DNA of 54,779 bases, taken from positions 1 to 54,779 of the IMG/VR virus record IMGVR_UViG_3300020084_000018; one strand, given 5' to 3'. This document shows positions 34,877 through 41,938 of the stretch, piece by piece (position 1 is the stretch's first letter; each line of letters starts with the position of its first letter). This DNA is from a virus. A program made the translations under genes and the position numbers. The notes beneath the pieces were generated by a model. That model was given only the letters and a program-made list of their open reading frames with translations. It did not search any database and was not told the DNA's origin.

Positions 34877-34998
34877 TATAGCCATATCCTTTCATTATCT
34901 TGAGTCTTGAGCTTATCCTTCACAGACTCGGTTTGATGGGGAGTTACCATATAACCGAAATATATAGTAACGGTTGCAGCTATTATATCCGCCAGCAT
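34876..34998 (-). CDS. Small membrane protein, 40 aa
   Basis: ATG 34998 preceded by AGAGAGGAA. One short membrane span (LADIIAATVTIYFGYMV) followed by a charged cytoplasmic tail (ESVKDKLKTQDNER). Overlaps the next gene as TAATG. Function unknown. Confidence 0.5.
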   Translation of the reverse strand: MLADIIAATVTIYFGYMVTPHQTESVKDKLKTQDNERIWL

Positions 34999-35071
34999 TT
35001 CCTCTCTCTTATTGAAGGTTTTACTAGGGCAAAACATTATCTGCCCTAGTTACTGTTGCATCAGTTGACTC

Positions 35072-35488
35072 TTACGAGTCGTCTTGTTCATCCGAAGTAT
35101 CAGAAAAGGTGGGTTCCGCGTCAGGGCCGTTCAACATCTGGAAAATTTGTTTCCAAACCATTTGCGAACCTTCTTTGTCCATTTTCTTGACTTTCCGCGA
35201 CGGGAAGAAGTCAGGCTGGATCAGGTTGTAATTCACGCGAATGGCGCGGGCAGCTTCATCATCGTTAACATCCCAATTCGCGCCCTTAGCCTCAACGGGC
35301 TTGCCATACATCTCGGCAACGGTCGTAAGGCAGGCTTGCCACGCGGCTTGGCGAACACTTTCATTCACTTGTGCGATAATGTCTCGCACGGGCCGTGCAA
35401 CGGCGTCAGACGTGATAGAACGCTTGTCAGCGTCGGCAGTTTTCAGTTGGAGGGCGGAAAAGTCAATTTTGACAGCGGCTTTAGCCAT
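35072..35488 (-). CDS. Hypothetical protein, 138 aa
   Basis: Not recognised. Basic N-terminus, helical middle (VRDIIAQVNESVRQAAWQAC), then KVKKMDKEGSQMVWKQIFQM and an acidic tail. It is richer in G+C than its neighbours. AAGGAACTAAATC gives a clear ribosome site. The largest protein of the leftward small-gene cluster; possibly a host-takeover protein. Confidence 0.6.
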   Translation of the reverse strand: MAKAAVKIDFSALQLKTADADKRSITSDAVARPVRDIIAQVNESVRQAAWQACLTTVAEMYGKPVEAKGANWDVNDDEAARAIRVNYNLIQPDFFPSRKVKKMDKEGSQMVWKQIFQMLNGPDAEPTFSDTSDEQDDS

Positions 35489-35533
35489 GATTTAGTTCCT
35501 TCTAGGATTGCCCATGTTGGGCGGGTTATGTGC

Positions 35534-35574
35534 GGATTGCACAACGCTAGGCAATAGAGATATTGCCTAGAATA
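35534..35574 (-). repeat. Repeated intergenic hairpin, copy 1
   Basis: GGATTGCACAACG then a perfect 9-bp stem CTAGGCAAT / ATTGCCTAG (35547-35555 with 35562-35570) and AATA. Copy 2 at 35773-35813 has the identical 18-base flank but different stem bases that still pair, which points to a conserved structure. Each lies in front of a small leftward gene. Confidence 0.7.
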
Positions 35575-35582
35575 ACGCAATC

Positions 35583-35738
35583 TTATTTATGATTTTGATT
35601 TGGAGTTTCTTCTATGGTTAGGTTCCACCAGCGGCCGCCGTCGCGCTTGTGCTGTTCTATGAATATTTCACATTCAGCAAAGGTTCCTTTGAAAAGACGG
35701 TAACGGGGATAAACGGTTGTCATAACATCGTAAGTCAT
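35583..35738 (-). CDS. Small hypothetical protein, 51 aa
   Basis: Frame from ATG 35738 (AGAGGAACTAAAG upstream) to TAA 35583. Contains VYPRYRLFKGTFAECEIFIE and RDGGRWWNLTIEE, a compact beta-rich protein. It is bracketed by the two copies of the repeated hairpin. Not recognised. Confidence 0.5.
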   Translation of the reverse strand: MTYDVMTTVYPRYRLFKGTFAECEIFIEQHKRDGGRWWNLTIEETPNQNHK

Positions 35739-35772
35739 ACCGCTTTAGTTCCTCTTATAGCTTTCTAGTACA

Positions 35773-35813
35773 GGATTGCACAACGCTAGGGACTATTTCT
35801 AATCCCTAGAATA
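35773..35813 (-). repeat. Repeated intergenic hairpin, copy 2
   Basis: The same flank GGATTGCACAACGCTAGG as copy 1. Stem CTAGGGA / TCCCTAG (35786-35792 with 35803-35809), then AATAGT. A weaker third relative at 36021-36047 has stem CCGG/CCGG with AACGT before and AATAGT after. Confidence 0.7.
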
Positions 35814-35819
35814 GTTCAA

Positions 35820-35969
35820 TCATTCCAAGATTTGAAACTGCCGAATAAAACGCAATGTTTTGCGTCCTATGTAGGGCAATCTCAACAGTTCCGAGTCTGT
35901 CATGTAAACGGCTTTTAATATTGTTAAGCCGCTTGCATGTATTCTTTTTATCGCAGAGTCTTTTGACAT
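35820..35969 (-). CDS. Mini protein resembling RNA polymerase alpha C-terminal domain, 49 aa
   Basis: ATG 35969 is preferred (AAAGG eight bases upstream). The chain AIKRIHASGLTILKAV followed by TDSELLRLPYIGRKTLRFI matches the alpha-CTD pattern, in which a helix with SExELLxxxxxGRKSLxEI carries the DNA- and activator-binding face. A free alpha-CTD-like protein could interfere with or redirect host RNA polymerase. Helix-hairpin-helix DNA-binding proteins are the alternative. Confidence 0.5.
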   Translation of the reverse strand: MSKDSAIKRIHASGLTILKAVYMTDSELLRLPYIGRKTLRFIRQFQILE

Positions 35970-36014
35970 TTTATGAGCCTTTGTTTGTAAGTTACTAGCG
36001 TTAGCCTTAGTCAA

Positions 36015-37152
36015 AAGGAAACGTTACCGGACACAATGCCGGAATAGTCTAACGCTAGTAACAACTCACGTTCTCTAGCTTCTATCCTTTGCCTTTGTGC
36101 GATCATCGGGCGGACCCTACGCGATGCCACTAGGGCACAAGGCGGACTATTCACAATGTCAAAAAGCAAGAGGCGGGAGCCTCGTTCAGCGCGGGGGCAG
36201 GCCGTTGGGCCGTTCCTTCTTTCCGCTTCCGATGACTAAGTAATGCCTGAAAGCGAAAAAGGTTGCAACAGCTAATTTCAAAAAATAAAAGCAAGAAAAA
36301 ACAGGAACTTAGCGGCCGGTTGCACGTTGACAGGCTCGAATCGCCTAGCGTATGGCTACAGCTACAGGGCCGATTCCATGCGATTCTGGCGGCTTTGTGA
36401 CGCTGGTAGGTAGTCCATCCCGCCCGTAGCTAGGGCCGTTGTAGGGTTCACCTAGGGCGCTCGTAGGTGGCAAGAGAGAGGTAGAGAGGCCAGCAAGCCG
36501 CGCAAGCTCGAACTAGGGAGTCGTCCCTGTGAAGCTCGAACTAGCCTCCGTAAGCCGGAAGGAACGAAAACCAGGAAACTACACAAGAAGAGTCGTGATT
36601 TAGATTCGCCAATGTGAAAAGGAATCGGGGGCGCGCGTGAGATAAACAAAAGAAGAAGTCAAGACCAAATAAGACGTGTTAAACAAAGTTTAACTACAGT
36701 TAAGCAAGCTTAACGCGAATCAGCTACTTTGTTAGCTTCACAGTTCCAGACGAGAGTCTAGGGGCTTTTTTGCTTTCGTAACAATAAGTGAGCGAATCAG
36801 AGTCATAATTCCTGGCCTAAGTAAATAGGGAAAATATGGGAATAATCGAATCGTTGCAAATATGTCTCACTCATAAATCCAGGCAGGAGTCAAGAAAAAT
36901 AAATCACGATAAAGTCAGTCGATTTACTATTGATAAGAAAATAATCACGACTTCATCAGTAGATATTTCGCTGATTAAAAATTAATCACGACTTCCCCGG
37001 TCGTTATTTCGGTCATTTATTTACCCAAAAATCATGATATACAAAAACACTACAAGAAAAGCAACAATAGGTGCTGGCATTTGTTTAACCCCCCTCGGCG
37101 GAAATTAAGGTTACGGTCCTCTGTGGGAATTAGGTAAGCCCCCACGAGGGAA
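36015..37152. other. 1.1-kb noncoding region with repeats and unusual composition
   Basis: No gene is supported. 36100-36660 is clearly richer in G+C than the rest and holds the direct repeat AAGCTCGAACTAG (36504-36516, 36532-36544) around a GGGA/TCCC hairpin. 36660-37050 is A+T-rich and holds 41-bp tandem repeats. This is the longest gene-free part and the best candidate for a replication origin or an early control region. A 65-codon leftward frame at 36452-36649 has no ribosome site. Confidence 0.6.
36902..37037. repeat. Tandem 41-bp repeats with AATCACGA core
   Basis: AATCACGA starts at 36902, 36943 and 36984, exactly 41 bp apart, and a variant AATCATGA starts at 37030. Each unit has a short imperfect dyad after the core (ATCAG/CTGAT in the second, CCG/CGG in the third). 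The inverted core TCGTGATT is also at 36594-36601. The spacing is close to four helical turns, as for iterons or operators read from one DNA face. Confidence 0.75.
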
Positions 37153-37644
37153 TTAGAGACGATCAGAATTATATTTTTCATAGGCAATTTTGGCTTCATT
37201 TTCAGTATTAAAACGACCAATCTCAATTCTTTTGCCTTGAACTCTAGTTCTTGCTCTCCATTTACCAGAAGATTTGTGAAAACCAACTCCCGGATAAATA
37301 CTACTAAAGTTATTTCTATTAACATTAATAGAGTTTTTAAAGCTATTGCTTTCTTGTAAATTATCTAGCTTATCTTCTCCTTTAATTCTGTTTTTATGGT
37401 CTACTTGATTTGGCCAATAACCATGCTCGTAAAACCAAATAAACCTGTGCCTATAGGTTCTTACGCCCAAAATTTGACAAATTACATACCCTCTATCACC
37501 ATCTAATGAACCAACCTCGTCACCAACTTTTATACAACTTGAGGTTGGTTTAATCCAATGTAATTTACCTGTCAGTTTATCATAACTAACGTGTTCTTTT
37601 AGCTTTTCTTGAGTTAGTTCTTTAAGTTTCAATTTAACCCCCAA
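37153..37644 (-). CDS. HNH-AP2 homing endonuclease, paralogue 2
   Basis: About 163 residues. Same order as the other paralogues: YDKLTGKLHWIKP, YRHRFIWFYEHGYWP, HNH-like VDHKNRIKGEDKLDNLQ, then an AP2-like domain (YPGVGFHKSSGKWRARTRV through NEAKIAYEKYN). The start is TTG 37644 or TTG 37632, the latter with GGGGGTTAAA close by. It lies alone between a terminator and the repeat region. Confidence 0.85.
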   Translation of the reverse strand: MGVKLKLKELTQEKLKEHVSYDKLTGKLHWIKPTSSCIKVGDEVGSLDGDRGYVICQILGVRTYRHRFIWFYEHGYWPNQVDHKNRIKGEDKLDNLQESNSFKNSINVNRNNFSSIYPGVGFHKSSGKWRARTRVQGKRIEIGRFNTENEAKIAYEKYNSDRL

Positions 37645-37671
37645 ATTATCTACCCGTAACCTAAACCAGGT

Positions 37672-37705
37672 AAAGGCCGAGGGCGTAAAAACCTTCGGCC
37701 TTTTT
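37672..37705 (-). terminator. Rho-independent terminator after the peptidase gene
   Basis: Stem AAAGGCCGA / TCGGCCTTT around an 11-16 nt loop, with CTTTTTC on one side and CTTTACC on the other. It separates the peptidase gene from the HNH gene, both leftward. Confidence 0.75.
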
Positions 37706-37710
37706 CTATT

Positions 37711-38769
37711 TCAGAGTAGTTTGTTGTGAAAGTTCAGGATATCTCGGATCAGTCCATCTTTGTTGTAGCCATACTCAGACAGGATTTCGGCTATCTCATA
37801 AGGAAATTCCTCAATAACCTTTTCCATAGTCGTCAGCCTAGCACTAAGACGATCAAAGTTATCATCATCTGTTGCAGTATAGTCATACTCCTCATCAAAC
37901 CGAGAAACATAGGTAGAGCTATACGGTTGGTTAGACCAAACTCCACCTTTGTAGGATTTACCACGAACATTATAGTAGTCCTCAAACTCAATAACAGTTG
38001 GGTCACGATAAGGACGAATTTTAGTCCAGTCAGCTTTGACTAGTGCAAGACGAAGTTTCTCTGCGAACTCCATATCCTGATACTCTGTCTTAGTATGTTG
38101 GTTGTAGTATCCAACACTAATGTTAGTGCATTCAGAGATAATGTCACAGTATTCGTATGAGTCAGTATAGACACCACCTGAATCCGGTTCTAGTCCCAGA
38201 TTAAGAATAGATTCAAGATCGGCTGCAAAACTGTCAGAACAAGTCCTTTGGCCCATCTGGTGAGTGATAATACTATTCTTCCCATACCTATCAAAGCTGA
38301 TGGCTACATCTACACCAAAAATCCAGTCAGGGCGACTCTTGACAATCGCGGAAGAACCAATACCGCCAACTTCCTCACCAGTATGCACAACATAAATTCC
38401 AGGAACTTTGGCTCTAATCATTTCAAGAATAAGCCAAACACCAGTTGTGCAGTCTGCACCGAGACATTCGTTGTGATCTACAAAAGCAGACTTTGTGTGT
38501 GGGTCAAAGAATACTTTCTGCCTTCCGTCAGACCTGTGAACAGTATCATGATGAGCCATAAAAGAAATCATGCCTTTAGGGGCTTTAGTTCCTTTAGAGA
38601 CTTCCTGACGGGAACCATCTTCTGCAATCATGCAGATAAAGTTTCCGAACTCGTCAGGTTTACCCATCATAGGTTGAACAAAACGCTCGTTAAAGAGCTT
38701 TTGCCCAACAGAACCTTCCCTACGTTTGTAGGTCAACATATCGAGAAGTTTCTTTTGAGCTTTGTTCAT
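37711..38769 (-). CDS. M20/M28/M42-type zinc metallopeptidase
   Basis: 352 residues from ATG 38769 (AAGGAACTAAACC upstream; the longer frame overlaps a separate small gene). The metal ligands of co-catalytic zinc peptidases appear in order: HHDT at 73-76, GADCTTG around D106, HTGEEVG with E132/E133, SFD with D160, and NQHTKTEY with H225. It should act as an aminopeptidase or amidohydrolase in the cytoplasm. Such enzymes are rare in phages. The C-terminal 110 residues are acidic and unique. Confidence 0.82.
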   Translation of the reverse strand: MNKAQKKLLDMLTYKRREGSVGQKLFNERFVQPMMGKPDEFGNFICMIAEDGSRQEVSKGTKAPKGMISFMAHHDTVHRSDGRQKVFFDPHTKSAFVDHNECLGADCTTGVWLILEMIRAKVPGIYVVHTGEEVGGIGSSAIVKSRPDWIFGVDVAISFDRYGKNSIITHQMGQRTCSDSFAADLESILNLGLEPDSGGVYTDSYEYCDIISECTNISVGYYNQHTKTEYQDMEFAEKLRLALVKADWTKIRPYRDPTVIEFEDYYNVRGKSYKGGVWSNQPYSSTYVSRFDEEYDYTATDDDNFDRLSARLTTMEKVIEEFPYEIAEILSEYGYNKDGLIRDILNFHNKLL

Positions 38770-38897
38770 TGGTTTAGTTCCTTCATATGCGTATGACATT
38801 TAGCCAGACTCCCGCTTACAATTACCTCACTACCTTTAAGAACCATGAACTCGCCGGTCCTTAAACAGTAGTCTATTCTGTATTGCGGTTTTGTCAT
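38766..38897 (-). CDS. Small hypothetical protein, 43 aa
   Basis: ATG 38897 overlaps the stop of the preceding large gene (ATGA), and its TGA overlaps the peptidase ATG, so all three are coupled. Contains CLRTGEFMVLKGSEVIV, beta-rich. Not recognised. Confidence 0.5.
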   Translation of the reverse strand: MTKPQYRIDYCLRTGEFMVLKGSEVIVSGSLAKCHTHMKELNQ

Positions 38898-40138
38898 GCC
38901 GCTTCTTCCGTATCGTCTTCTTCCTCAGCTTCCTCTTGCCTTTTTGCTAGTAGTTCCTCGTAGGTATCTTTAGTGAAGTAGTTTCCTTCTTCCTCATCAT
39001 AGCAGGCATAACTTTCAGCAGCATCCTCAGACCATTGTTGAGTGTCAATGTAGCCATACCATGTTTTGTCAAGACTAATGATAACAGTTTCAGTAGGACC
39101 AGAAGTCCAATCTTCATGGTATTCACAGTAATTGGCACAGCAGTTTTCACCAACAGTTTCTCCTTCTACAGTAGTAACAGCAGGACCATAAATTGTATCG
39201 CCGCAGCACTCACATTTTATTCTAGCTCTTATCCAACCTTCCGTATTGCAGAAACTATAAGTGCTACCACCGAGAACAAAATAATCTCCATCATCATCCG
39301 CCTCACAGTTATTATCCATATAGGGAGCAAGAAAGACTCCCGGTTCAGTTTCAATTTTCAGGAGTTTAGCACCGTCCCAAGAATCGCTAACTTCATCAGT
39401 TTTACGAATGTCAGGATAAGTTTCCCGAATTTTTGCTTCCAGTTCGATCCCTGCCATAGTGTTAGAGACATAAGGATAGCTGTAGGTCATATCATGGAGA
39501 CAGACAAGAGTCCTAGCAGCAATTTTTCCAAACTCATTCATAAGATAATGAAGTTCAAAATCTCCACTGGCGTAAACTTCTGTTGGGTGAAATTCTCCAA
39601 AACTGTGACGCATACAAGAAGCATTAAGGCAGGCATAATTTCCGATGTTACGACCGCTTTCAGCCTCAGTCATATAAATCTCAGCAAAGTCTTTACGAGT
39701 CTTGCCAATCTTGTGTGTGTAGGTATGTTCAGCAAATTCCTCCAAGATGATGTTAGTAAGAATTTCAACTTGAAGATCATTAAAGTAAGGAGCAACCTTA
39801 CGAATGAACTTGCCGATCTTAGAGGAAGTCCGAATACCTTTCTCTTTCTTAACTTGGTTCTCGAAGTAGCTCACAGTCTTATCTTTAGCATTGAAGACAG
39901 GAGCGGTAAAAACAAGAACTGACCGAGAAATATACGCAGTCAGAAAAGCAACTTCTTGCGGGGGAGCCTTGTAGTAGGTATCAAAGTCCAAACCAGGAAA
40001 AAGTTTAATTACATTTTCCAAGTTAAAATCATCAGCGCGGAAAGGGCTGTGATGTTCATCTGCCTGCCACGGGTAAAAGCTACGCATGTTGTCAATGTGA
40101 AGCGCGCGGGTGGCGGGTGTATAGTAGTGCAGGGCCAT
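38894..40138 (-). CDS. Large unknown phage protein, paralogue A
   Basis: 414 residues, family not recognised. The core from about 110 to 300 contains KIGKFIRKVAPYFND, NASCMRHSFGEFHPTEVYASGDFEL and WDGAKLLKI, and is clearly homologous to the protein at 46541-47539. A cysteine-rich segment follows (IKCECCGD, GENCCANYCEYH), likely a zinc ribbon, and then an acidic tail. First gene of the leftward cluster, behind its own promoter with GGAGGCAACACA before the ATG. Confidence 0.75.
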   Translation of the reverse strand: MALHYYTPATRALHIDNMRSFYPWQADEHHSPFRADDFNLENVIKLFPGLDFDTYYKAPPQEVAFLTAYISRSVLVFTAPVFNAKDKTVSYFENQVKKEKGIRTSSKIGKFIRKVAPYFNDLQVEILTNIILEEFAEHTYTHKIGKTRKDFAEIYMTEAESGRNIGNYACLNASCMRHSFGEFHPTEVYASGDFELHYLMNEFGKIAARTLVCLHDMTYSYPYVSNTMAGIELEAKIRETYPDIRKTDEVSDSWDGAKLLKIETEPGVFLAPYMDNNCEADDDGDYFVLGGSTYSFCNTEGWIRARIKCECCGDTIYGPAVTTVEGETVGENCCANYCEYHEDWTSGPTETVIISLDKTWYGYIDTQQWSEDAAESYACYDEEEGNYFTKDTYEELLAKRQEEAEEEDDTEEAA

Positions 40139-40180
40139 TGTGTTGCCTCCGTGTTAAGCGATTCGCGTGGTTCTTCCCCC

Positions 40181-40209
40181 TATATAGCGAGTGCGTGAGG
40201 CTTCTACAA
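40181..40209 (-). promoter_or_regulatory. Leftward promoter of the early cluster
   Basis: TTGTAG (40209-40204), 17 bp, TATATA (40186-40181), about 40 nt before the ATG at 40138. It would drive the large unknown protein, the peptidase and possibly genes beyond. Confidence 0.6.
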
Positions 40210-40263
40210 CGGGTTGACAACGGCGGTTGTATGGAGTAGGTGATTCGTAAGCCGCAACGGCAA

Positions 40264-40340
40264 GCCCGCTTGGCGCAACAGGATAGCGCAAAAGACTTCT
40301 AATCTTTAGGTTACAGGTTCGAGTCCTGTAGCGGGCACCA
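40264..40340 (+). tRNA. tRNA-Arg (anticodon TCT)
   Basis: Cloverleaf read by eye: acceptor GCCCGCT with AGCGGGC (40264-40270 and 40330-40336), a D arm, anticodon stem AAAGA/TCTTT with loop CTTCTAA (anticodon TCT), a T arm CAGG/TTCGAGT/CCTG, discriminator A and encoded CCA (40338-40340). It reads AGA and AGG, which the phage uses often. It is the only tRNA I found. Confidence 0.95.
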
Positions 40341-40367
40341 TTTCCCTAACACTGGAAAGGAAACAAG

Positions 40368-40823
40368 ATGTATCAGACTTTTGAGGAGCTAGGTTTTAAG
40401 GTAGGAGACAAAGTTAAATGTCTTAAAGAGAAGTCTGCCGGAATTTACAAAGCAGGAAAAGTTTATGAGTTAGTCCAAGGAACTTATGAACTGGTGGAAA
40501 AAGATGGTTGTGCTAATGGTTATAGTGCAGATTGGGAAAAGGTGGAAGATATGTTTGAAGATCAGTGGCACTTGAATGACGGTAAAGTAGAAATTCCTGC
40601 TGATGCAGACAAACTTGAGAAAGATGGTTCTGTTGTAGCTTTCCGTAAGCGTAAAGAACAACCCCTCAAGTTTGGTGATGATCTCGTAAGTAAGATTAGT
40701 GGCAGTAAGTTCAAGTTTATTTCTTACAAGAATAATAATCCTGCTTCCAAACTTATTAGTGTCTTGCATGAAGATGGTCATATCTCTGGTGGTTGTAACC
40801 CGGATAACTTTCTTAAGGTCTAA
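40368..40823 (+). CDS. Hypothetical protein with SH3-like N-terminus, 151 aa
   Basis: Not recognised. The first 50 residues (GFKVGDKVKCLKEKSAGIYKAGKVYE) look like a small SH3/KOW-type barrel, and FGDDLVSKISGSKFKFISY suggests a second similar unit. The 74-aa protein at 53267-53491 starts with the same kind of domain. RBS GGAAAGGAAACAAG precedes the ATG. Confidence 0.6.
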   Translation: MYQTFEELGFKVGDKVKCLKEKSAGIYKAGKVYELVQGTYELVEKDGCANGYSADWEKVEDMFEDQWHLNDGKVEIPADADKLEKDGSVVAFRKRKEQPLKFGDDLVSKISGSKFKFISYKNNNPASKLISVLHEDGHISGGCNPDNFLKV

Positions 40824-41135
40824 GTGAGTAAGAAACGCTTTAGTATTAAAGCGACAGTTTACGACAAGAGAGGGCGCGTCTTAACAACAGGGTTTAACTC
40901 TTACGATAAGACGCACCCGCTTCAAGCTAAATACGCTATACAAGTTGGCCTAGAAAATAAGATATATCTACATGCAGAGTTAGCTGCATTAGCCAAACTT
41001 CGTAAGCATCATCGCCCCTATAAAATAGTGGTAGAAAGATATTTGGAAGATGGTTCTAAAGCCATTGCCAAGCCTTGTCCAATCTGTCAAACCGCAATCG
41101 AATCCTATGGGATTAAAAAGGTAGAACACACATGA
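40824..41135 (+). CDS. dCMP/cytidine deaminase-like zinc protein
   Basis: 103 residues from GTG 40824, directly after the upstream stop. The zinc motif is HAE at 50-52 and PCPIC at 84-88, the signature of the cytidine/deoxycytidylate deaminase superfamily, with E52 as the proton shuttle. It is short for dCMP deaminase, so the substrate (dCMP, a tRNA base or another pyrimidine) is open. With ThyX it could supply dUMP for dTMP synthesis. Confidence 0.75.
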   Translation: MSKKRFSIKATVYDKRGRVLTTGFNSYDKTHPLQAKYAIQVGLENKIYLHAELAALAKLRKHHRPYKIVVERYLEDGSKAIAKPCPICQTAIESYGIKKVEHT

Positions 41136-41470
41136 TTAATGCAGCAGACAAAGCCAAATGGCTAGAAGAACTTCGCTCTGGTAATCATCGTCAGGTTAAA
41201 GAGCGACTTAAAGGATACACAGACGATGGTGAAGTTGGTTTATGTTGTCTCGGTGTCCTAGAGGAAAAGGTCTTTGGTAACGAGCAGGAAATTTACCCTA
41301 TGTCTGACGATGAGTGTCATATTCCCGATGAACGTATGAGGACATATACAATACTCCGAGAAAAACTTGGTGAGGTAGAAGTTAGCCTAGTATCAAACTA
41401 TAATGATAGTGGTTGGACTTTTGCAGAGATCGCAGATTGGATTGAGGAAAACGTAGATGCAACAACGTGA
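41132..41470 (+). CDS. Hypothetical protein, 112 aa
   Basis: Not assigned a function. It has KAKWLEELRSGNHRQVKERL, a GLCCLGVL motif and a C-terminal NDSGWTFAEIADWIEENV helix, a pattern I have seen in many phage hypothetical proteins. Coupled by ATGA overlap to the deaminase-like gene. Confidence 0.65.
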   Translation: MINAADKAKWLEELRSGNHRQVKERLKGYTDDGEVGLCCLGVLEEKVFGNEQEIYPMSDDECHIPDERMRTYTILREKLGEVEVSLVSNYNDSGWTFAEIADWIEENVDATT

Positions 41471-41633
41471 ACCAGATGGTTATGGCGCTATAATTCTTTT
41501 CCTGGTTTGTTTTATACTTCTGATGCTCTTTCTAATGCTAAATACATCAGAACCTCGTCCGTATATGTGTGAACCTATTTCTGGCCATTGCCTACAGATG
41601 GTGCCTAAATGTATCTGCTTTTCGTTCTTGTAG
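41457..41633 (+). CDS. Small membrane protein, 58 aa
   Basis: Frame from ATG 41457 overlapping the previous gene by 14 nt. One strong membrane span (AIILFLVCFILLMLFLML) then a cysteine-containing tail with four cysteines. Function unknown. Confidence 0.45.
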   Translation: MQQREPDGYGAIILFLVCFILLMLFLMLNTSEPRPYMCEPISGHCLQMVPKCICFSFL

Positions 41634-41677
41634 TTTTTCTAATCTTCCTCAAGCTAGAAGGAAATGAGGGATGCTGA
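41609..41677 (+). CDS. Possible 22-aa membrane micropeptide
   Basis: Frame YLLFVLVVFLIFLKLEG overlapping the end of the previous small membrane gene. Hydrophobic helix with a charged end. No strong ribosome site, so weak evidence. Confidence 0.3.
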   Translation: MYLLFVLVVFLIFLKLEGNEGC

Positions 41678-41707
41678 TTGGTAGTAGGGCAATCGCCTAT
41701 TGGAAAA

Positions 41708-41938
41708 ATGACTAAATTCACTCCACCACCTGTAGTGGTTCCCCCTGCAACCTACAAACTAGAACTGTCAGAAGAAGAAATGGTAGTTCTGGCTTCCCTC
41801 GTAGGAAAAGTCTGTGGCGGCACTAAGTTCGGTAGCATTTGTTCCAAACTTTGGGATGCTGGTTTTGAGCAGTTCCATGAACACAAAGACTATGTGCATA
41901 GTTTCAAGGATGACACAGATGGACTAAAGGCACCCTAA
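41708..41938 (+). CDS. Hypothetical protein, paralogue of 50785-51042
   Basis: 76 residues from ATG 41708 (GGAAAA just before); an upstream TTG at 41678 is less likely. Contains PPATYKLELSEEEMVVLASLVG followed by a helix ending KLWDAGFEQF. The protein at 50785-51042 has the same arrangement (SPATYTLELSEKEMVVLTTYVG). Function unknown. Confidence 0.6.
   Translation: MTKFTPPPVVVPPATYKLELSEEEMVVLASLVGKVCGGTKFGSICSKLWDAGFEQFHEHKDYVHSFKDDTDGLKAP

Noticed and set aside
35084-35557. Long rightward frame opposite the 138-aa gene
   Set aside because: It mirrors a better leftward gene with a ribosome site; the rightward product has no typical start or neighbours.
36327-36355. TTGACA with 18 bp to TATGGC as a rightward promoter
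   Set aside because: Weak -10, and it points at leftward genes with no rightward gene following.
36452-36649. 65-codon leftward open frame in the G+C-rich island
   Set aside because: Composition is low-complexity (Arg, Ser, Leu, Pro), there is no ribosome site, and it covers the repeat and hairpin. Probably chance.
39035-39922. 295-codon rightward frame opposite the large unknown gene
   Set aside because: Shadow of the leftward paralogue A, whose homology to 46541-47539 shows the true strand.
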